DNA from: Actinospineispora acaciae DSM 45401
GTDB lineage: Bacteria > Actinomycetota > Actinomycetes > Mycobacteriales > Pseudonocardiaceae
Direction of reading: 5' to 3'
DNA: 64,000 nucleotides
Assembly: GCF_000620785.1 (NCBI RefSeq)
Contig: NZ_JIAI01000013.1
Coordinates: forward strand, 62,001-126,000
The translations under genes and the position numbers were made by a program. Position 1 is the stretch's first letter. Every line of letters starts with the position of its first letter. The notes under the pieces are model-generated. The model had not been told where the DNA came from and did no database searches. It saw only the letters and a program-made list of their open reading frames with translations. This document shows, in pieces, positions 48,001 to 55,864 of the stretch.

Positions 48001-48158
48001 CCGGGGTGGATGGCGGCCAGCTGGTCGGCGGGCAGCGCGAACGGATGCGGACGCGCCGAGCGCAACGCCGAGCTGGGGCTGCGCGCCGGGCGGTCGCCGT
48101 CCTCCGCCCACAGCAACAGCTCACGCCCTCGTGACCACAGCGCGTGAACGGCTAACAA
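45033..48158 (-). CDS. SNF2-family (HepA/RapA-like) helicase with in-frame repeat insertion
   Basis: 1041 aa. N-terminal 480 residues: the 'SNF2_assoc'/bacterial DUF3670-type domain. ATPase core from about 540: Walker A LADDMGLGKTVQLLALEA (about 571), VVTTYGTVTRD, DEAQ box VVLDEAQLVKN (about 690), LTGTPMENRLSELWSVMDF, then C-lobe FTQFTEFAEML, LLSLKAGGTGLTLTAANHVIHLD and TDRAFRIGQ. Probable nucleoprotein-remodelling ATPase. Between residues about 587 and 615 it holds an extra segment (KSATHPDEIPDSRAVTSADA) encoded by the 44-bp repeat and flanks, inserted just after the Walker A helix. The gene starts 579 bp from glgB; the start codon has no strong ribosome site. Confidence 0.9.
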   Translation of the reverse strand: MLAVHALWSRGRELLLWAEDGDRPARSPSSALRSARPHPFALPADQLAAIHPGKPGLATLLLPSARSGPLDSPELIRMSARPARRAEPTLLAWSVPVVAVDPAELDDPVDEVRYGTSVVYLRALAEFAADLAGRGRVVPGVRTTESGTRAVWRPVLAGPDAVALHAMIAAMPPVVRSEQAGPPGMAALTGLDGQDPTGLVEDALDVLVDAAVRDRFGRADAPVRLVPGRSGAGVVDSWLAALTSGDGGFDAEPGEVAELRDALAPWDELDDEPAGPARATFRLTEEQPLDDPANPDPDAPDTVWRLEFLLRSVADPSLLVPADQVWREPGGLSRWIERPQEVLLAELARASVVYPELAGALRGARPSELVLDTEGAYRFLSGAAARLDQAGFGVLLPSWWGSTGRLGLAVSATSTPVDGVVTASGLNREALGRFDWRLAVGDEVLTEDEIAELVATKAPLVRLRGKWVAVDPERLRRGLEFLRTAPSGAATAGELLAIATNQADHETPLPITSLDVDGWLGELLSGTAERSVTAVDPPEDFRAALRPYQRRGLSWLAFLSSLGLGACLADDMGLGKTVQLLALEARERGLTKSATHPDEIPDSRAVTSADARLGDTHASLLVCPVSLVGNWVREAAKFAPSLRVYAHHGGSRAHGDELRERVAGADLVVTTYGTVTRDVDELGGYSWRRVVLDEAQLVKNSLSQAAKAVRRLRAEHRIALTGTPMENRLSELWSVMDFLNPGVLGTSEKFRHRYAVPVERHGDTEAAQRLRLITRPYLLRRLKTDKDIIQDLPEKIEIIQDYRLTSEQASLYRTVVDDMMEKIEGADGIERRGNVLAAMAKLKQVCNHPAQLLHDGSPIGRRSGKVIRLEEVLDEILAEGDKVLCFTQFTEFAEMLVPHLSARFDTEVLYLHGGTSRARRDEMVQRFQADGGPSIFLLSLKAGGTGLTLTAANHVIHLDRWWNPAVENQATDRAFRIGQRRNVQVRKFVCAGTLEERIDQMIESKKELAELVISDGEGWLTELSTRELRELFELGAEAVDD
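46348..46391. repeat. 44-bp dispersed repeat, copy B (inside helicase gene)
   Basis: CGCGAGTCGGGGATTTCGTC and onward, differing from copy A (334-377) at three positions by eye. Read on the minus strand it encodes KSATHPDEIPDSR in frame within the SNF2 helicase; the reverse strand of copy A would encode the same peptide with one change. No stop is introduced in this frame. Confidence 0.8.
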
Positions 48159-48411
48159 CGGCGGCCCCTTCGTTCGCGGGTCACCAGCAGGCTACCCAGC
48201 GGAGACGACGGGACGGCGGGCGGCATCCGGCCGCCGGCAGAACACTCATCACACAGAATCCTCAATAATAACATATGTCACATTTTGTCAGAAATGGTTC
48301 AGAAAATGATGAAGCGCAACTTGATCATCCCGCTCAGATGAATTCAAAGAATACGAGAAATGCGGCAGCACCTGCCGTCCATAACGTTATCCGGGCTGCC
48401 AGATTCCGCGC

Positions 48412-48674
48412 GTGAACGACGTCGACGCGGTTCCGGTTATAGGCCATCCCGTGGCCCACGGCCTGGGCTTCATGATGTTGTTGCTCGTGGTGTTCACCGA
48501 CTCCTCGTCACCGTGGCACACGAGGGTGGCCACATGGCGATGGCGATAGTCACCTTTCGCGGCCACTCCGGCTTCGAGCTCTCGCGTGCCTGGTGGCCGG
48601 TGGCCGGTGGCCGCATCCTGCTCGGCGGATGGCTCTTTGTTACGGTGCGTCACCGTATTTCGCACAGCGCGTGA
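48412..48674 (+). pseudogene. Possible remnant of an M50-type (HEGGH) membrane peptidase
   Basis: One frame from GTG 48412 gives a hydrophobic helix (GLGFMMLLLVVF); another frame continues with RLLVTVAHEGGHMAMAIVTF, where HEGGH following a hydrophobic stretch is like the M50B-type zinc peptidases (VTxAHEGGHAL). Joining them requires one frameshift near 48505-48515. After about 25 more residues similarity is lost and the frame ends at 48674. A broken gene is the simplest reading, but the fragment is short. Confidence 0.35.
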
Positions 48675-48724
48675 TCCACCATCGCGCAGTACGGCTCCAG
48701 CACCGGTGCGGGGCGGTGGATCAC

Positions 48725-48730
48725 TAGGCT
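48725..48730 (+). promoter_or_regulatory. glgB -10 box, leaderless start
   Basis: TAGGCT is a good actinobacterial -10 hexamer and ends 7 nt before GTG 48738, so the mRNA should begin at the start codon. No obvious -35. The G-run between the box and the GTG would be a poor spacer for a Shine-Dalgarno, which agrees with leaderless translation. Confidence 0.55.
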
Positions 48731-48737
48731 CTGGGGG

Positions 48738-50957
48738 GTGTCGTCCGACCTGACCACGCTGCCCGCGAGCCCGCCGAGCGCCGCCGACACCGAGCGGCTG
48801 ATCAACGGCGAGCACCACGACCCGCACTCCGTGCTGGGCAGCCACCCGAGCGGCGACGGGACGGTGATCCGCGCGCTGCGCCCGAACGCCGACTCCGTGT
48901 CCGTACGCTTCGGCGAGCAGGTGTACGAGCTGCGCCGGGTGCACCAGGCCGGGCTGTTCTCCGCGCTGGTGCCGCACAAGCCGGCCGACTACCGGCTGGA
49001 CGTGCGCTACGGCGAGCACACCGAGCGCACCGACGACCCGTACCGCTGGCTGCCCACCCTCGGCGAGGTGGACCTGCACCTGATCGGCGAGGGCCGGCAC
49101 GAGCGGCTCTGGGACGTGCTCGGCGCGCACCCGCGTTCCTACGACACCCCCGGCGGCGCCGTCGACGGGACGAGCTTCGCGGTGTGGGCGCCGACCGCGC
49201 GCGGGGTACGGGTGGCCGGGGACTTCGACGGCTGGAACGGACGCGGGCAGCCGATGCGGTCGCTCGGCGGCTCCGGGGTGTGGGAGGTGTTCCTGCCCGG
49301 CGTCGGCCCCGGCGCCCGGTACAAGTTCCGGATCCTGGGCGCGGACGGGCGCTGGCGGGAGAAGGCGGACCCGATGGCGTTCGCCGCCGAGGTGCCGCCG
49401 GCCACCGCGTCCGTGGTCACCACGTCGGACTACGCCTGGGGCGACGCGGAGTGGGTCGCGCGCCGGGACGCGTCCGCGCCGGTCAACGAGCCGATGAGCG
49501 TCTACGAGGTGCACCTGGGCTCGTGGCGGGCCGGGCTGAACTACCGGGAGGCCGCGCGCGAGCTCGTCGAGTACCTGAACGAGACCGGGTTCACCCACGT
49601 CGAGCTGCTACCGGTCGCCGAGCACCCGTTCGGCGGCTCCTGGGGCTACCAGGTCAGCTCGTACTACGCCCCGACCGCCCGGTTCGGCGCGCCCGACGAC
49701 TTCCGCTACCTGGTGGACACGCTGCACCAGGCCGGCTACGGCGTGATCATCGACTGGGTGCCGGCGCACTTCCCGAAGGACGAGTGGGCGCTGGCCCGGT
49801 TCGACGGCACGCCGCTGTACGAACACCCCGACCCGAGGCGCGGTGAGCAGCGGGACTGGGGCACGCTCGTGTTCGACTTCGGCCGGCGCGAGGTGCGCAA
49901 CTTCCTGGTGGCCAACGCGCTGTACTGGCTGGAGGAGTTCCACATCGACGGGCTGCGGGTGGACGCCGTGGCCAGCATGCTCTACCTGGACTACTCCCGC
50001 GAGCACGGCCAGTGGGAGCCGAACGTCTACGGCGGCCGGGAGAACTTGGAGGCGGTGTCGTTCCTGCAGGAGATGAACGCGACCGTCTACCGGGCGCACC
50101 CCGGGGTGGTGACCATCGCCGAGGAGTCCACCTCGTGGCCGGGGGTGACCAGGCCGACGCACCTGGGCGGGCTCGGGTTCGGGTTCAAGTGGAACATGGG
50201 CTGGATGCACGACACGCTGCACTACGTCGGCAAGGACCCGATCCACCGCGGCTACCACCACAACGAGATGACGTTCTCCATGGTGTACGCGTACACCGAG
50301 AACTTCGTGCTGCCGCTCTCCCACGACGAGGTGGTGCACGGCAAGGGCTCGCTGTGGGGGCGGATGCCCGGCGACGACTGGAACAAGGCGGCCAACCTGC
50401 GCGCGCTGCTGGCGTACATGTGGGCGCACCCGGGCAAGCAGCTGCTGTTCATGGGCGGTGAGCTGGGCCAGCCCGGCGAGTGGTCGGAGGGCCGCTCGCT
50501 GGACTGGGGGGTGCTCGGCGATCCGTTGCATGCCGGGGTCCAGCGGCTGGTCGGCGACCTGAACCGGGCTTACCGGGGCCAGCCCGCGCTGTACAGCATG
50601 GACAACTCGCCGGACGGGTTCTCCTGGATCGACGCCAACGACGCCGCCGGCAACGTGTTCTCGTTCCTGCGCCACGGCTCGGACGGCTCGACGCTGGCCT
50701 GCGTGGCCAACTTCGCCGGGGTGCCGCACGAGGACTACCGGGTGGGGCTGCCGTTCGCCGGCCGGTGGCGCGAGGTGGTGAACACCGACGCCGAGATCTA
50801 CGGCGGCTCCGGGGTGGGCAACCTGGGCGCGGTGGTGGCCAGCTCGTCGCCGTGGCACGGCCGGCCCGCCTCGGCGGTGCTGCGGGTGCCGCCGGCGGGG
50901 GTGCTCTGGCTGGTCGGGGACCGGTCCGAAGAGAACGCGAGCAGCGCCACCCAGTAG
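48738..50957 (+). CDS. glgB: 1,4-alpha-glucan branching enzyme
   Basis: 739 aa GH13 subfamily 9. N-terminal carbohydrate-binding domain (HDPHSVLGSHP), CBM48 (FAVWAPTARGVRVAGDFDGWNG), then the barrel: nucleophile Asp near 408 in GLRVDAVASMLYLDYSR, acid Glu near 461 in TIAEESTSWPGVTRP, and Asp in LPLSHDEVVHGKGSL. Introduces alpha-1,6 branches into the glucan built by GlgE. In mycobacteria glgB directly follows glgE; here it is moved 14 kb away and 5.4 kb from mak. The last residues (SEENASSATQ) overlap the antisense GT87 gene; 160 bp are shared tail to tail. Confidence 0.96.
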   Translation: MSSDLTTLPASPPSAADTERLINGEHHDPHSVLGSHPSGDGTVIRALRPNADSVSVRFGEQVYELRRVHQAGLFSALVPHKPADYRLDVRYGEHTERTDDPYRWLPTLGEVDLHLIGEGRHERLWDVLGAHPRSYDTPGGAVDGTSFAVWAPTARGVRVAGDFDGWNGRGQPMRSLGGSGVWEVFLPGVGPGARYKFRILGADGRWREKADPMAFAAEVPPATASVVTTSDYAWGDAEWVARRDASAPVNEPMSVYEVHLGSWRAGLNYREAARELVEYLNETGFTHVELLPVAEHPFGGSWGYQVSSYYAPTARFGAPDDFRYLVDTLHQAGYGVIIDWVPAHFPKDEWALARFDGTPLYEHPDPRRGEQRDWGTLVFDFGRREVRNFLVANALYWLEEFHIDGLRVDAVASMLYLDYSREHGQWEPNVYGGRENLEAVSFLQEMNATVYRAHPGVVTIAEESTSWPGVTRPTHLGGLGFGFKWNMGWMHDTLHYVGKDPIHRGYHHNEMTFSMVYAYTENFVLPLSHDEVVHGKGSLWGRMPGDDWNKAANLRALLAYMWAHPGKQLLFMGGELGQPGEWSEGRSLDWGVLGDPLHAGVQRLVGDLNRAYRGQPALYSMDNSPDGFSWIDANDAAGNVFSFLRHGSDGSTLACVANFAGVPHEDYRVGLPFAGRWREVVNTDAEIYGGSGVGNLGAVVASSSPWHGRPASAVLRVPPAGVLWLVGDRSEENASSATQ

Positions 50958-52117
50958 GCGAGCAGCACCGCGCAGTACAGCGAGCGCCCGATGATCGCGC
51001 CCGCCGTATGCGGGTCGGCCATCCAGAGGTTGCCCCAGGCCACCGGGATGACCGGCAGCACCAGCAGCGGCACCGCCTGGTGCCAGCGCCCTGCCCGCAG
51101 CAGGATCAGCGCGCCCGGCCAGAGCATCACCATGTAGTTCAGCCAGGCGATCGGGGCGGCGAGCAGGCAGCCGGCGGCCACCGCGAAGATCGCCGCGTCT
51201 TCCGGCCCGACCGTCGTCCCGGGGCGTGCCGACGGCGCGGCGCGCCGGACCCACCACAGCGACCCGGCCACCACCAGCACGGTGACCAGCCAGCCGATCG
51301 CCCCGGGGCCGCCGAGGCGGGCGACCACGCCGGGCAGCGAGGCGTTGGCGTCGAACTCGGGGGCCGGCGTGGAGCTGGCCAGCCGGAGCCAGTCCAGCGC
51401 GCTCGACGGACCGGCGGCGAGCACCCCGACCAGGCTGAACCCCGCCGCCGACCCGACGCCCGTCCACAGCGCGGGCCACCGCCGTGCCGAGGGTCGTTCC
51501 GCTGACGCTCCTCTCCGCTGCATGAGCGGGATCAACAGCACCGGCGCGAGCGACGGCTTCAACGCCACCACCGCCCCGAGCAGCACCGCCGAGAGCTGCT
51601 CGCGGCCGCGCCGCTGGACCAGCCAGGCCGCGGTCAGCCCGGCCAGCAGCAGCCCGTAGATCTGCCCCAACATCAACGTGCCGTGCAGCGGCGAGCACGC
51701 CCACATGGCGACCAGCCCGAACGCCGTCGCCCACGCCCCCAGCCGAAGCTCGCGCGCCACCGCCAGCACCGACCAGCTCACCACCACCACGGTGAGCGCG
51801 GTGAACACCCAGTAGCTGGGCATCACCGACAGCACGCCCAGCGGCGCCAGCAGCAGGGACAGGAACGGCGGGTTCAGGTTCGGCAGCACCGAGCCGGTCC
51901 GGTAGGTGTCGGTGCCGTGCAGCAGCGCCACCGTGGAGCGCCAGAACGTCTCGAAGTCGACGTGACCGGTGGGGTCGGGGTTCGCCACGCCGCCCACCAG
52001 CACGCCCGGGTAACGGGTGAACAGCCAGGCCGTCGTGCCCAGCGCGAGGGCGGTTACAGCGATCGAGACGGCTCCGGCCACCGACCCTCGGACGCGGGAA
52101 CTGACGAACGACGACAC
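50798..52117 (-). CDS. GT87-family mannosyltransferase-like membrane protein (copy 1)
   Basis: 439 aa, about ten membrane helices, DUF2029/GT87 family, which uses polyprenyl-phosphate mannose on the outer membrane face (PimE-like). The conserved acidic motif HVDFETFWRSTVALLHGTDTYR follows helix 1 (candidate catalytic Asp), then NLNPPFLSLLLAPLG and CSPLHGTLMLGQIYGLL, shared nearly word for word with the next gene. GTG start 52117 lies 63 bp inside the upstream GT87 gene. The last 45-50 residues (SDRSPTSQSTPAGGTRS...) are antisense to glgB and look like read-through tail, not conserved protein. Confidence 0.82.
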   Translation of the reverse strand: MSSFVSSRVRGSVAGAVSIAVTALALGTTAWLFTRYPGVLVGGVANPDPTGHVDFETFWRSTVALLHGTDTYRTGSVLPNLNPPFLSLLLAPLGVLSVMPSYWVFTALTVVVVSWSVLAVARELRLGAWATAFGLVAMWACSPLHGTLMLGQIYGLLLAGLTAAWLVQRRGREQLSAVLLGAVVALKPSLAPVLLIPLMQRRGASAERPSARRWPALWTGVGSAAGFSLVGVLAAGPSSALDWLRLASSTPAPEFDANASLPGVVARLGGPGAIGWLVTVLVVAGSLWWVRRAAPSARPGTTVGPEDAAIFAVAAGCLLAAPIAWLNYMVMLWPGALILLRAGRWHQAVPLLVLPVIPVAWGNLWMADPHTAGAIIGRSLYCAVLLAYWVALLAFSSDRSPTSQSTPAGGTRSTAEAGRPCHGDELATTAPRLPTPEPP

Positions 52118-53262
52118 TCAGAGACGGTAACCGGGCGCGGCTTCGGCACGTCGGCCGGGCCGAACGTCAGTACCGCCCAGTAGGTCAGCAGCATGCCGCA
52201 GTACAGCGACATGCCCAGCAGGCCGAGGGTGTCCGTGCCGAGCAGCGACGACCACTCGATGCCGACCAGCGGCAGGGTCATCAGCGGCAGCGCGGCGGTG
52301 AGCCGGCCCCTGGCCAGCAGCAGGGGCACCGTGGGCGCCAGCAGCACCAGGTAGTTGTTCCAGGCGATCGGGGCGAGCAGCAGCGCGGCGGCCGTGATCG
52401 ACCAGACCGCCATCTCGCGGCGGCGCCTTGCGCGGTACAGCGTGATCACCATGAGCACCGAGGCCACCGCGTAGCCCGGCCAGGTGGGCAGGCCGAACCG
52501 CACGGCCAGGCAGGCCAGCGAGTCGTTGTCCAGGAAGCCGTCCGGGCGCACCGCGTGCAGCACCCCGAACCACTCCACCGTCGCGTCCCAGCCCGCGCCC
52601 AGCACGCCGAGCCCGGTGGCCGCCAGCGCCGTCGTGACCGCCGCTCCCACCGTGTCCCATCGGTATCGAAGCGCCGGCCAGGCCAGCAGCGGCAGCAGCG
52701 AGGGCTTGAGCGCGATGGCCAGCCCTACCGCGACCCCGGCCAGTACCGTCCGGCCCCGCCGTTGTGCCAGCCAGGCCGCCGTAATCGCGGCCGTCAGCAG
52801 CCCGTACACCTGCCCCAGCGCGAGCGTGCCGTGCAGCGGCGAGGACGCCAACAGCGCGCCCACCGCGACCATGGCCCACCCGGGCCGCAGCCGCACCCGC
52901 TCCGCCACCGCGATCACGCTGCCCACGATCAGCACCAGGTTGAGCAGCGCGAACAGGTGGTAAGCGGCCAGCGGCTGGAGCCAGGCCAGCGGCAGCATCA
53001 GGATGGCCAGCAGCGGCGGGTTGAGGTTGACCGCCGTCGTGCCGGTCAGGTAGAGGTCGGCGCCCTCGCGCAGCGCCACCGTGGACTGCCAGAACGACTC
53101 GAAGTCGACGTGCCAGTACATGTCCGTGGACGCCAGCCGGGCGAAGTTCCCGCTGCCGAACCGCACGTACAGCCAGCAGGCAAGCACCAGGCCGGCGACG
53201 GCCAGCACCACCGCGAAGCCGTCGCGCAAGCCCGGGAGCAGGCGCCGCGCGAACACAATCAC
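52054..53262 (-). CDS. GT87-family mannosyltransferase-like membrane protein (copy 2)
   Basis: 402 aa from GTG 53262 (GTG 53256 also possible), chosen because helix 1 (GFAVVLAVAGLVLACWLYV) follows after a short basic N-terminus. Same family and motifs as the gene downstream: WHVDFESFWQSTVALREGAD, NLNPPLLAILMLPLAW, SSPLHGTLALGQVYGLL, IAWNNYLVLLAP. The pair is a tandem duplication, sharing the same motif order; overlap of 64 bp suggests coupled expression. Likely transfers mannose to a lipid-linked or cell-wall glycan such as PIM or lipomannan-type molecules (family inference). Divergent from the lipoprotein gene. Confidence 0.82.
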   Translation of the reverse strand: MIVFARRLLPGLRDGFAVVLAVAGLVLACWLYVRFGSGNFARLASTDMYWHVDFESFWQSTVALREGADLYLTGTTAVNLNPPLLAILMLPLAWLQPLAAYHLFALLNLVLIVGSVIAVAERVRLRPGWAMVAVGALLASSPLHGTLALGQVYGLLTAAITAAWLAQRRGRTVLAGVAVGLAIALKPSLLPLLAWPALRYRWDTVGAAVTTALAATGLGVLGAGWDATVEWFGVLHAVRPDGFLDNDSLACLAVRFGLPTWPGYAVASVLMVITLYRARRRREMAVWSITAAALLLAPIAWNNYLVLLAPTVPLLLARGRLTAALPLMTLPLVGIEWSSLLGTDTLGLLGMSLYCGMLLTYWAVLTFGPADVPKPRPVTVSECRRSSVPASEGRWPEPSRSL

Positions 53263-53323
53263 CCGGGGAAGGTAGCCAATCGGTTGATCCAAAACGCGGA
53301 TGGCCACCGCGTTCTGGAGCACA

Positions 53324-54769
53324 ATGACCGCCGTGGGTAACCGGGCTCGCACCGCGGCGGTACGGGTGGCCGTCGCGCTGCTCGCCGTCGCCGCGCTGGT
53401 GCTCACCGGCTGTGGTCACACCGGCTGGGGTCGGCCGGGGCAGCCGCTCGATGGGGTCGGATCTTCGCCGTCGGCGGGTCGGGGTGGCCCGTCCGACGCC
53501 GTGCCGGTGCCACCGGCCGCCGTCCAGGGCGGCACCGGTACCTCGTCGGATCGGTTGGCCGCCACCGTGGTGGCCGGCGTGGAGGGGTACTGGCGCGAGC
53601 GGTTCCCCGTCGAGTTCGGCCGGCGCTGGGTGAACATCCATGGTTTCCACGCGGTGGACCCGAAGGACGCCGCCACCCCGGTGCCGTGTGTGCGGCGCGC
53701 GCTGGATTTGGCCGAGCAGGCCGCGTACTGCCCCCGGCTGGACACCGTCGCCTGGGACCGCACCGGGCTGCTGCCCCGGCTGCGTGAGGAGTACGGCGAC
53801 GGCGCGGTGCTGGTCGCGCTCGCGCACGAGATCGGCCATGCGGTGCAGGACCGGCTGGACATCGACGTGGGCTACCAGGTCCGCGAGCCGGACCGCTTCC
53901 CGACGATCCTGCTGGAGGGGATGGCCGACTGCTTCGCGGGCGTGGTGGTGCGCGCCGCCGTCGACGGCGGGGTGGCCGGGGTCCGGCTGGCGCCGGCGGA
54001 GTTGGATCGGTCGCTGTCGGCGCTGCTGAGCTTCCGGGATCCGGTGGGCATGACGGCCGGGGGCAACGCGCACGGCGACGCGTTCGATCGGGCGTCGGCG
54101 TTCCTGGACGGTTATGGCGACGGCGATGGCGCGCGCCGCTGCGCCACCATGAGCGTGCGCACCCAGACGTTCACCCAGCGCGGCTTCAGCTCGGCCAGCG
54201 ACGCGGCCACCGGCGGCACCCTGCCGGTGGCCGAGCTGCTGGAGGCGATGGTCCCGGACGCGCGGGCGTGGTTCGGGCGGCTGGTGAGCGATCGCGGGCG
54301 TCCGTGGCGGGCGCCGGACCTCGCGGTGGGCTCGGCGGGGTGTTCGGGCGCCGCGGGCGTGCAGGGGCCGGTGCGGTACTGCGCGAAGGACGGCACGCTC
54401 AGCGCGTCGGTCGACCAACTGGCCGCCGTGCACTACGCGCGCGGTGACTACGCCGGCGGCGAGCTGGTGGCCAGCCGGTACGCGCTCGCCGCGGTGGGGG
54501 CGCTGGGCCGGCCGGTGCGCGGCGCCGAGGCCGGGCGCACCGCCGTCTGCCTGACCGGGGCGTACACCCGCGCGCTGTTCGACAGGGGCGCGGGCACCGG
54601 GTTCGGGCTCTCCCCCGGCGACATCGACGAGGCGGTGGACGAGCTCATCAACCAGGACCTCGCCGCCCGGGACGCCGCCGGCCGGGCGCCGGAGGGCGAC
54701 CTCGGTTTCCGGCGCATCGAGCAGTTCCGCGCCGGCGCTCTCGGCGGGCCGGCGGGGTGCGGTGTGTAG
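53324..54769 (+). CDS. Secreted lipoprotein, neutral zinc metallopeptidase-like
   Basis: 481 aa. Signal peptide with lipobox LTGC at Cys30, then a Gly/Ser/Pro linker. Zinc motif HEIGH in LVALAHEIGHAVQDRLDID (about residues 168-172), with a downstream EGMADCFAGVVV that can provide the third ligand: the YpfJ-type neutral metallopeptidase family (COG2321-like). Several later cysteines (CATMS, GCSGAAG, RYCAKDG, AVCLTG, GCGV) may form disulfides. Outer-face membrane-anchored. ATG 53324 has TGGAG 6 nt upstream; it shares a 61-bp divergent promoter gap with the GT87 pair. Confidence 0.82.
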   Translation: MTAVGNRARTAAVRVAVALLAVAALVLTGCGHTGWGRPGQPLDGVGSSPSAGRGGPSDAVPVPPAAVQGGTGTSSDRLAATVVAGVEGYWRERFPVEFGRRWVNIHGFHAVDPKDAATPVPCVRRALDLAEQAAYCPRLDTVAWDRTGLLPRLREEYGDGAVLVALAHEIGHAVQDRLDIDVGYQVREPDRFPTILLEGMADCFAGVVVRAAVDGGVAGVRLAPAELDRSLSALLSFRDPVGMTAGGNAHGDAFDRASAFLDGYGDGDGARRCATMSVRTQTFTQRGFSSASDAATGGTLPVAELLEAMVPDARAWFGRLVSDRGRPWRAPDLAVGSAGCSGAAGVQGPVRYCAKDGTLSASVDQLAAVHYARGDYAGGELVASRYALAAVGALGRPVRGAEAGRTAVCLTGAYTRALFDRGAGTGFGLSPGDIDEAVDELINQDLAARDAAGRAPEGDLGFRRIEQFRAGALGGPAGCGV

Positions 54770-54787
54770 ACGCTTTCTAGAACGCTT

Positions 54788-55798
54788 CTAGAACAGCGCC
54801 CTGGCGAGCGCGCGGCGGGCCGCGATCACCCGGCCGTCGTCCGAGGCGAACAGCGCGAACAGCCCCACCAGGTGTTCGCGCACCCGGTCGCGGTCGTCGC
54901 CGCCGGTGCGCCCGACCGTCGCCACCAGCCGGGCGAACGCCGCCTCGACGTTGTCGGTGGCGACCTCCGCGTCGGCGGCCTCGAGCTGCGCGGCCACGTC
55001 GTCGGGCGCGGCGTCCGCGCGGGCCACCGCCGACGGGTCCGCCCGCTCGGCCCTGGCCAGGAACCTGACCTGCGCGAGCGCGGCGGCGGCCTGTTCGTTC
55101 GCCGGCTCGACGGCCAGGATCCGCTCGTACGCGGCCTCGGCGGCGTCGTAGTCACCGCGCTCCAGCGCGGCCTCCGCCTCGGTGAACCGGGGGTCCTCGG
55201 GCGGCTCCTCGGCGCCCGCTCCCTCCGCACCGCCCGCGCCACCGGCCTCGGCGGCCTTGATCCCCGGAAGCTTGTCCCGGAACGCCTTGACCAGCGCTTC
55301 GATCCACTGGCGGACCTGCGGCTCGGGCTGTGCGCCGCTGAACGCCTCCACCGGCTGGCCGCCGGCGAGCGCGATCACCGTCGGCACCGACTGCACGCCG
55401 AAGGCCTGGGCGATCCTCGGGTTGGCGTCAATATCGATCTTGGCGAGCACCCAGGTGCCGCCGCCCTGCTCGGCCAGGCGCTCGAGCACCGGGGAGAGCT
55501 GCTTGCACGGCCCGCACCAGGTGGCCCACAGGTCGACCACCACCGGCACCTGCAGCGAGCGCTCCAGGACCTCGGCCTGGAAGGTCTGTTCGGTGACGTC
55601 GACAACCCAGCGGGAACCGGAGCCGCCCTCGGGCGCCTGAGCCGCGCCGTTCGCCGAGCCACCCTGCTGGGCACCGGCCGGGGCGCCGGCGGAGGCGCTG
55701 CGCGCGGCGTCGGCACGCGCCCGGAGCGCGGAAAGATCCACCGCCCCGGCCATCGCCGAGGTCATCGCCGCCTTCTGTCGCGGATTAGGTCGAGACAC
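54788..55798 (-). CDS. Thioredoxin-domain protein with TPR tail (CnoX/YbbN-like)
   Basis: 336 aa. Disordered Ala/Gly-rich N-terminus (about 60 residues), thioredoxin fold with active site WCGPC at 94-98 and VQSVPTVIAL (cis-Pro), then an acidic linker and a TPR-like helical domain (FTEAEAALERGDYDAAEAAYERILAVEPANEQAAAAL). Co-chaperone of the CnoX/YbbN type, which holds unfolding proteins during oxidative stress. The active-site cysteines are both present, so redox function is possible. GTG start 55798. Confidence 0.88.
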   Translation of the reverse strand: MSRPNPRQKAAMTSAMAGAVDLSALRARADAARSASAGAPAGAQQGGSANGAAQAPEGGSGSRWVVDVTEQTFQAEVLERSLQVPVVVDLWATWCGPCKQLSPVLERLAEQGGGTWVLAKIDIDANPRIAQAFGVQSVPTVIALAGGQPVEAFSGAQPEPQVRQWIEALVKAFRDKLPGIKAAEAGGAGGAEGAGAEEPPEDPRFTEAEAALERGDYDAAEAAYERILAVEPANEQAAAALAQVRFLARAERADPSAVARADAAPDDVAAQLEAADAEVATDNVEAAFARLVATVGRTGGDDRDRVREHLVGLFALFASDDGRVIAARRALARALF

Positions 55799-55864
55799 CC
55801 TTCCATCCTGACACGCTCGGACGCGGGCCGCCGCAACTGCCCGCCCTCGATCTCAGCCGCCCCG

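Larger units (their letters stand above)
48159..48737. other. Intergenic region, AT-rich centre and gene remnant
   Basis: 579 bp between the divergent helicase and glgB genes. 48240-48370 is strikingly AT-rich (AATAATAACATATGTCACAT) compared with everything around it, suggesting foreign DNA or a strong promoter zone for the helicase. 48412-48674 carries a possible frameshifted M50-type peptidase fragment. The glgB promoter is at the right end. Confidence 0.6.
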
